Assembly (NCBI GenBank): GCA_947468785.1
Contig: CANIMS010000101.1
Span: forward strand, 1 to 6,345
Source: Betaproteobacteria bacterium
GTDB taxonomy: Bacteria; Pseudomonadota; Gammaproteobacteria; Burkholderiales; Burkholderiaceae
Direction of reading: 5' to 3'
DNA: 6,345 bases
Positions 5,298-6,345 of the stretch are shown piece after piece. A model generated the notes under the pieces. The model worked only from the letters and a program-made list of their open reading frames with translations, ran no database searches and was not told the DNA's origin. The translations under genes were made by a program, and so were the position numbers. How positions within the stretch are numbered: position 1 is the stretch's first letter; each line of letters starts with the position of its first letter.

Positions 5298-6345
5298 ATG
5301 GAAAGTCAATTTGGTAATCCTGATGTGATTGTCGTGGGTGCTGGTAATGCGGCTGCTTGTGCCGCATTGGCTGCGCGCGAGCATGGTGCTTCAGTCATCA
5401 TGCTTGAGGCGGCCCCTTTAGAAGAGGCGGGTGGCAATAGTCGTTATACGGCTGGCGCAATGCGCGTGGTATTTAATGGACCAGAAGATTTAAAGCAAAT
5501 CATTCCCGATTTAACAGATGAAGAAATTGCTAGTGCAGATTTTGGGTCTTATACCGTAGATCAGTTTTATGATGATATGGGGCGGTTAACTGAATATAAG
5601 ACTGATCCCGATTTGGCTGAAATTCTGATTACAAAAAGTTTAGAGACTTTGATTTGGATGCGCAAAAAAGGCGTTAAGTTTCAGGCAAGCTTTGGTAGAC
5701 AAGCTCACAAAATAGATGGAAAGTTTAAATTCTTTGGCGGGCTCGCTTGTGAAACTTGGGGCGGCGGAGAAGGTTTAGTCGAGCTAGAGCATAAGGCTGC
5801 AATCAGAGATGGCATAAAAATATTCTATGAAACGCCTGTAATTGAATTACTCGAAGGTGATGATGGGATTATTGGCGTCAAGGTTCGCGTTGGAAATAAG
5901 AAAGTAGATATTCATAGCAAGGCAGTGATTTTGGCCTCAGGAGGATTTGAGAGTAATGCCGAAATGCGGGCTCGGTACTTAGGCCCTAACTGGGATTTAG
6001 CTAAGGTAAGGGGCACCCGCTTTAATACTGGTGGCGGCATTAATATGGCTCTTAAGGTAGGTGCGATGGCTTACGGACAATGGTCTGGATGCCACTCCGT
6101 CTCTTGGGATATGAATGCTCCTCCATTTGGCGACCTGGTTGTGGGTGATAGTTACCAAAAACATAGCTATCCATACGGAATCATGATTAATGCCAGAGGA
6201 GAGCGCTTTGTTGATGAAGGCGCTGATATTCGTAACTATACGTATGCAAAATACGGCAAGGTTGTTTTAGAGCAGCCGAATATGTTTGCATGGCAGGTAT
6301 TTGACGCAAAAATAAGCCCTAAGCTTCGAGATGAATACAGGATTC
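5298..6345 (+). CDS. TcuA-like FAD-dependent dehydrogenase (tricarballylate dehydrogenase / fumarate reductase flavoprotein family), 3'-truncated
   Basis: The first 349 residues of a flavoprotein whose frame is open to the window end. The family oxidises or reduces the C-C bond of di- or tricarboxylates; TcuA turns tricarballylate into cis-aconitate. The N-terminus is an FAD-binding Rossmann motif, VIVVGAGNAAACAALAAREHG (10-30), with the ribose-binding Glu37 at the end of the second strand. The GAGNAA form with GGNSRYT (45-51) resembles TcuA/CobZ-type proteins more than succinate dehydrogenase. Later blocks are GGGEGLVE (155-162), VILASGGFESN (210-220), NTGGGINMALKVGA (243-256; the family usually has Gly-Asp-Gly where this has Gly-Gly-Gly) and the substrate-domain block GIMINARGERFVDE (294-307). 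The C-terminal part, including the second half of the FAD domain, is beyond the window; full proteins are about 450-500 residues. It has no signal peptide, so it is cytoplasmic. TcuA-type enzymes need a redox partner such as TcuB to reoxidise the flavin, and none is visible yet. The family call is secure; tricarballylate as substrate is only one possibility. Confidence 0.88.
   Translation, partial: MESQFGNPDVIVVGAGNAAACAALAAREHGASVIMLEAAPLEEAGGNSRYTAGAMRVVFNGPEDLKQIIPDLTDEEIASADFGSYTVDQFYDDMGRLTEYKTDPDLAEILITKSLETLIWMRKKGVKFQASFGRQAHKIDGKFKFFGGLACETWGGGEGLVELEHKAAIRDGIKIFYETPVIELLEGDDGIIGVKVRVGNKKVDIHSKAVILASGGFESNAEMRARYLGPNWDLAKVRGTRFNTGGGINMALKVGAMAYGQWSGCHSVSWDMNAPPFGDLVVGDSYQKHSYPYGIMINARGERFVDEGADIRNYTYAKYGKVVLEQPNMFAWQVFDAKISPKLRDEYRI

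Overview
The window reads as a stretch of a betaproteobacterial chromosome, most likely Burkholderiales. The base composition is AT-leaning (mid-40s % G+C by eye), and periplasmic Bug/TctC binding proteins without adjacent membrane subunits are typical of that order. A freshwater Polynucleobacter-like genome would fit, but this is inference from style and not a sequence match. All genes lie on the + strand and are tightly packed. No RNA genes, insertion sequences, CRISPR arrays or phage-like genes are visible.

Layout: (1) 2-670, the C-terminal two thirds of a Bug/TctC-type solute-binding protein, cut by the window start. (2) 671-838, an intergenic region with a candidate terminator (682-707) and a candidate promoter whose -35 box lies inside a perfect 16-bp inverted repeat (759-774). 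(3) 839-1798, a second, complete Bug/TctC binding protein with a signal peptide. (4) 1805-3010, a PrpF-family isomerase (aconitate isomerase / 4-oxalomesaconate tautomerase type). (5) 3010-3804, a ComA/phosphosulfolactate synthase-family (HSA32-like) TIM-barrel protein overlapping the PrpF stop codon by one base. (6) 3805-3866, a short gap with a possible internal promoter. (7) 3867-5282, an MmgE/PrpD-family protein (2-methylcitrate dehydratase / cis-aconitate decarboxylase superfamily). (8) 5298 to the window end, the N-terminal 349 residues of a TcuA-like FAD-dependent dehydrogenase (tricarballylate dehydrogenase / fumarate reductase flavoprotein family), cut by the window end.

Genes 3-8 look like one catabolic operon for an unsaturated or highly carboxylated organic acid. 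A periplasmic protein would capture the acid and deliver it to a tripartite tricarboxylate transporter encoded elsewhere. The flavoprotein would oxidise or reduce a C-C bond, the PrpF protein would move or isomerise a double bond, and the MmgE/PrpD protein would hydrate, dehydrate or decarboxylate. The odd member is the ComA-family protein. The founding enzyme of that family adds sulfite to phosphoenolpyruvate in coenzyme M synthesis, yet here it is translationally linked to PrpF, and several family signature blocks appear altered. The substrate cannot be fixed from the sequence. The combination PrpF + ComA-like + MmgE/PrpD + TcuA-like + Bug is the best candidate here for an uncharacterised pathway.
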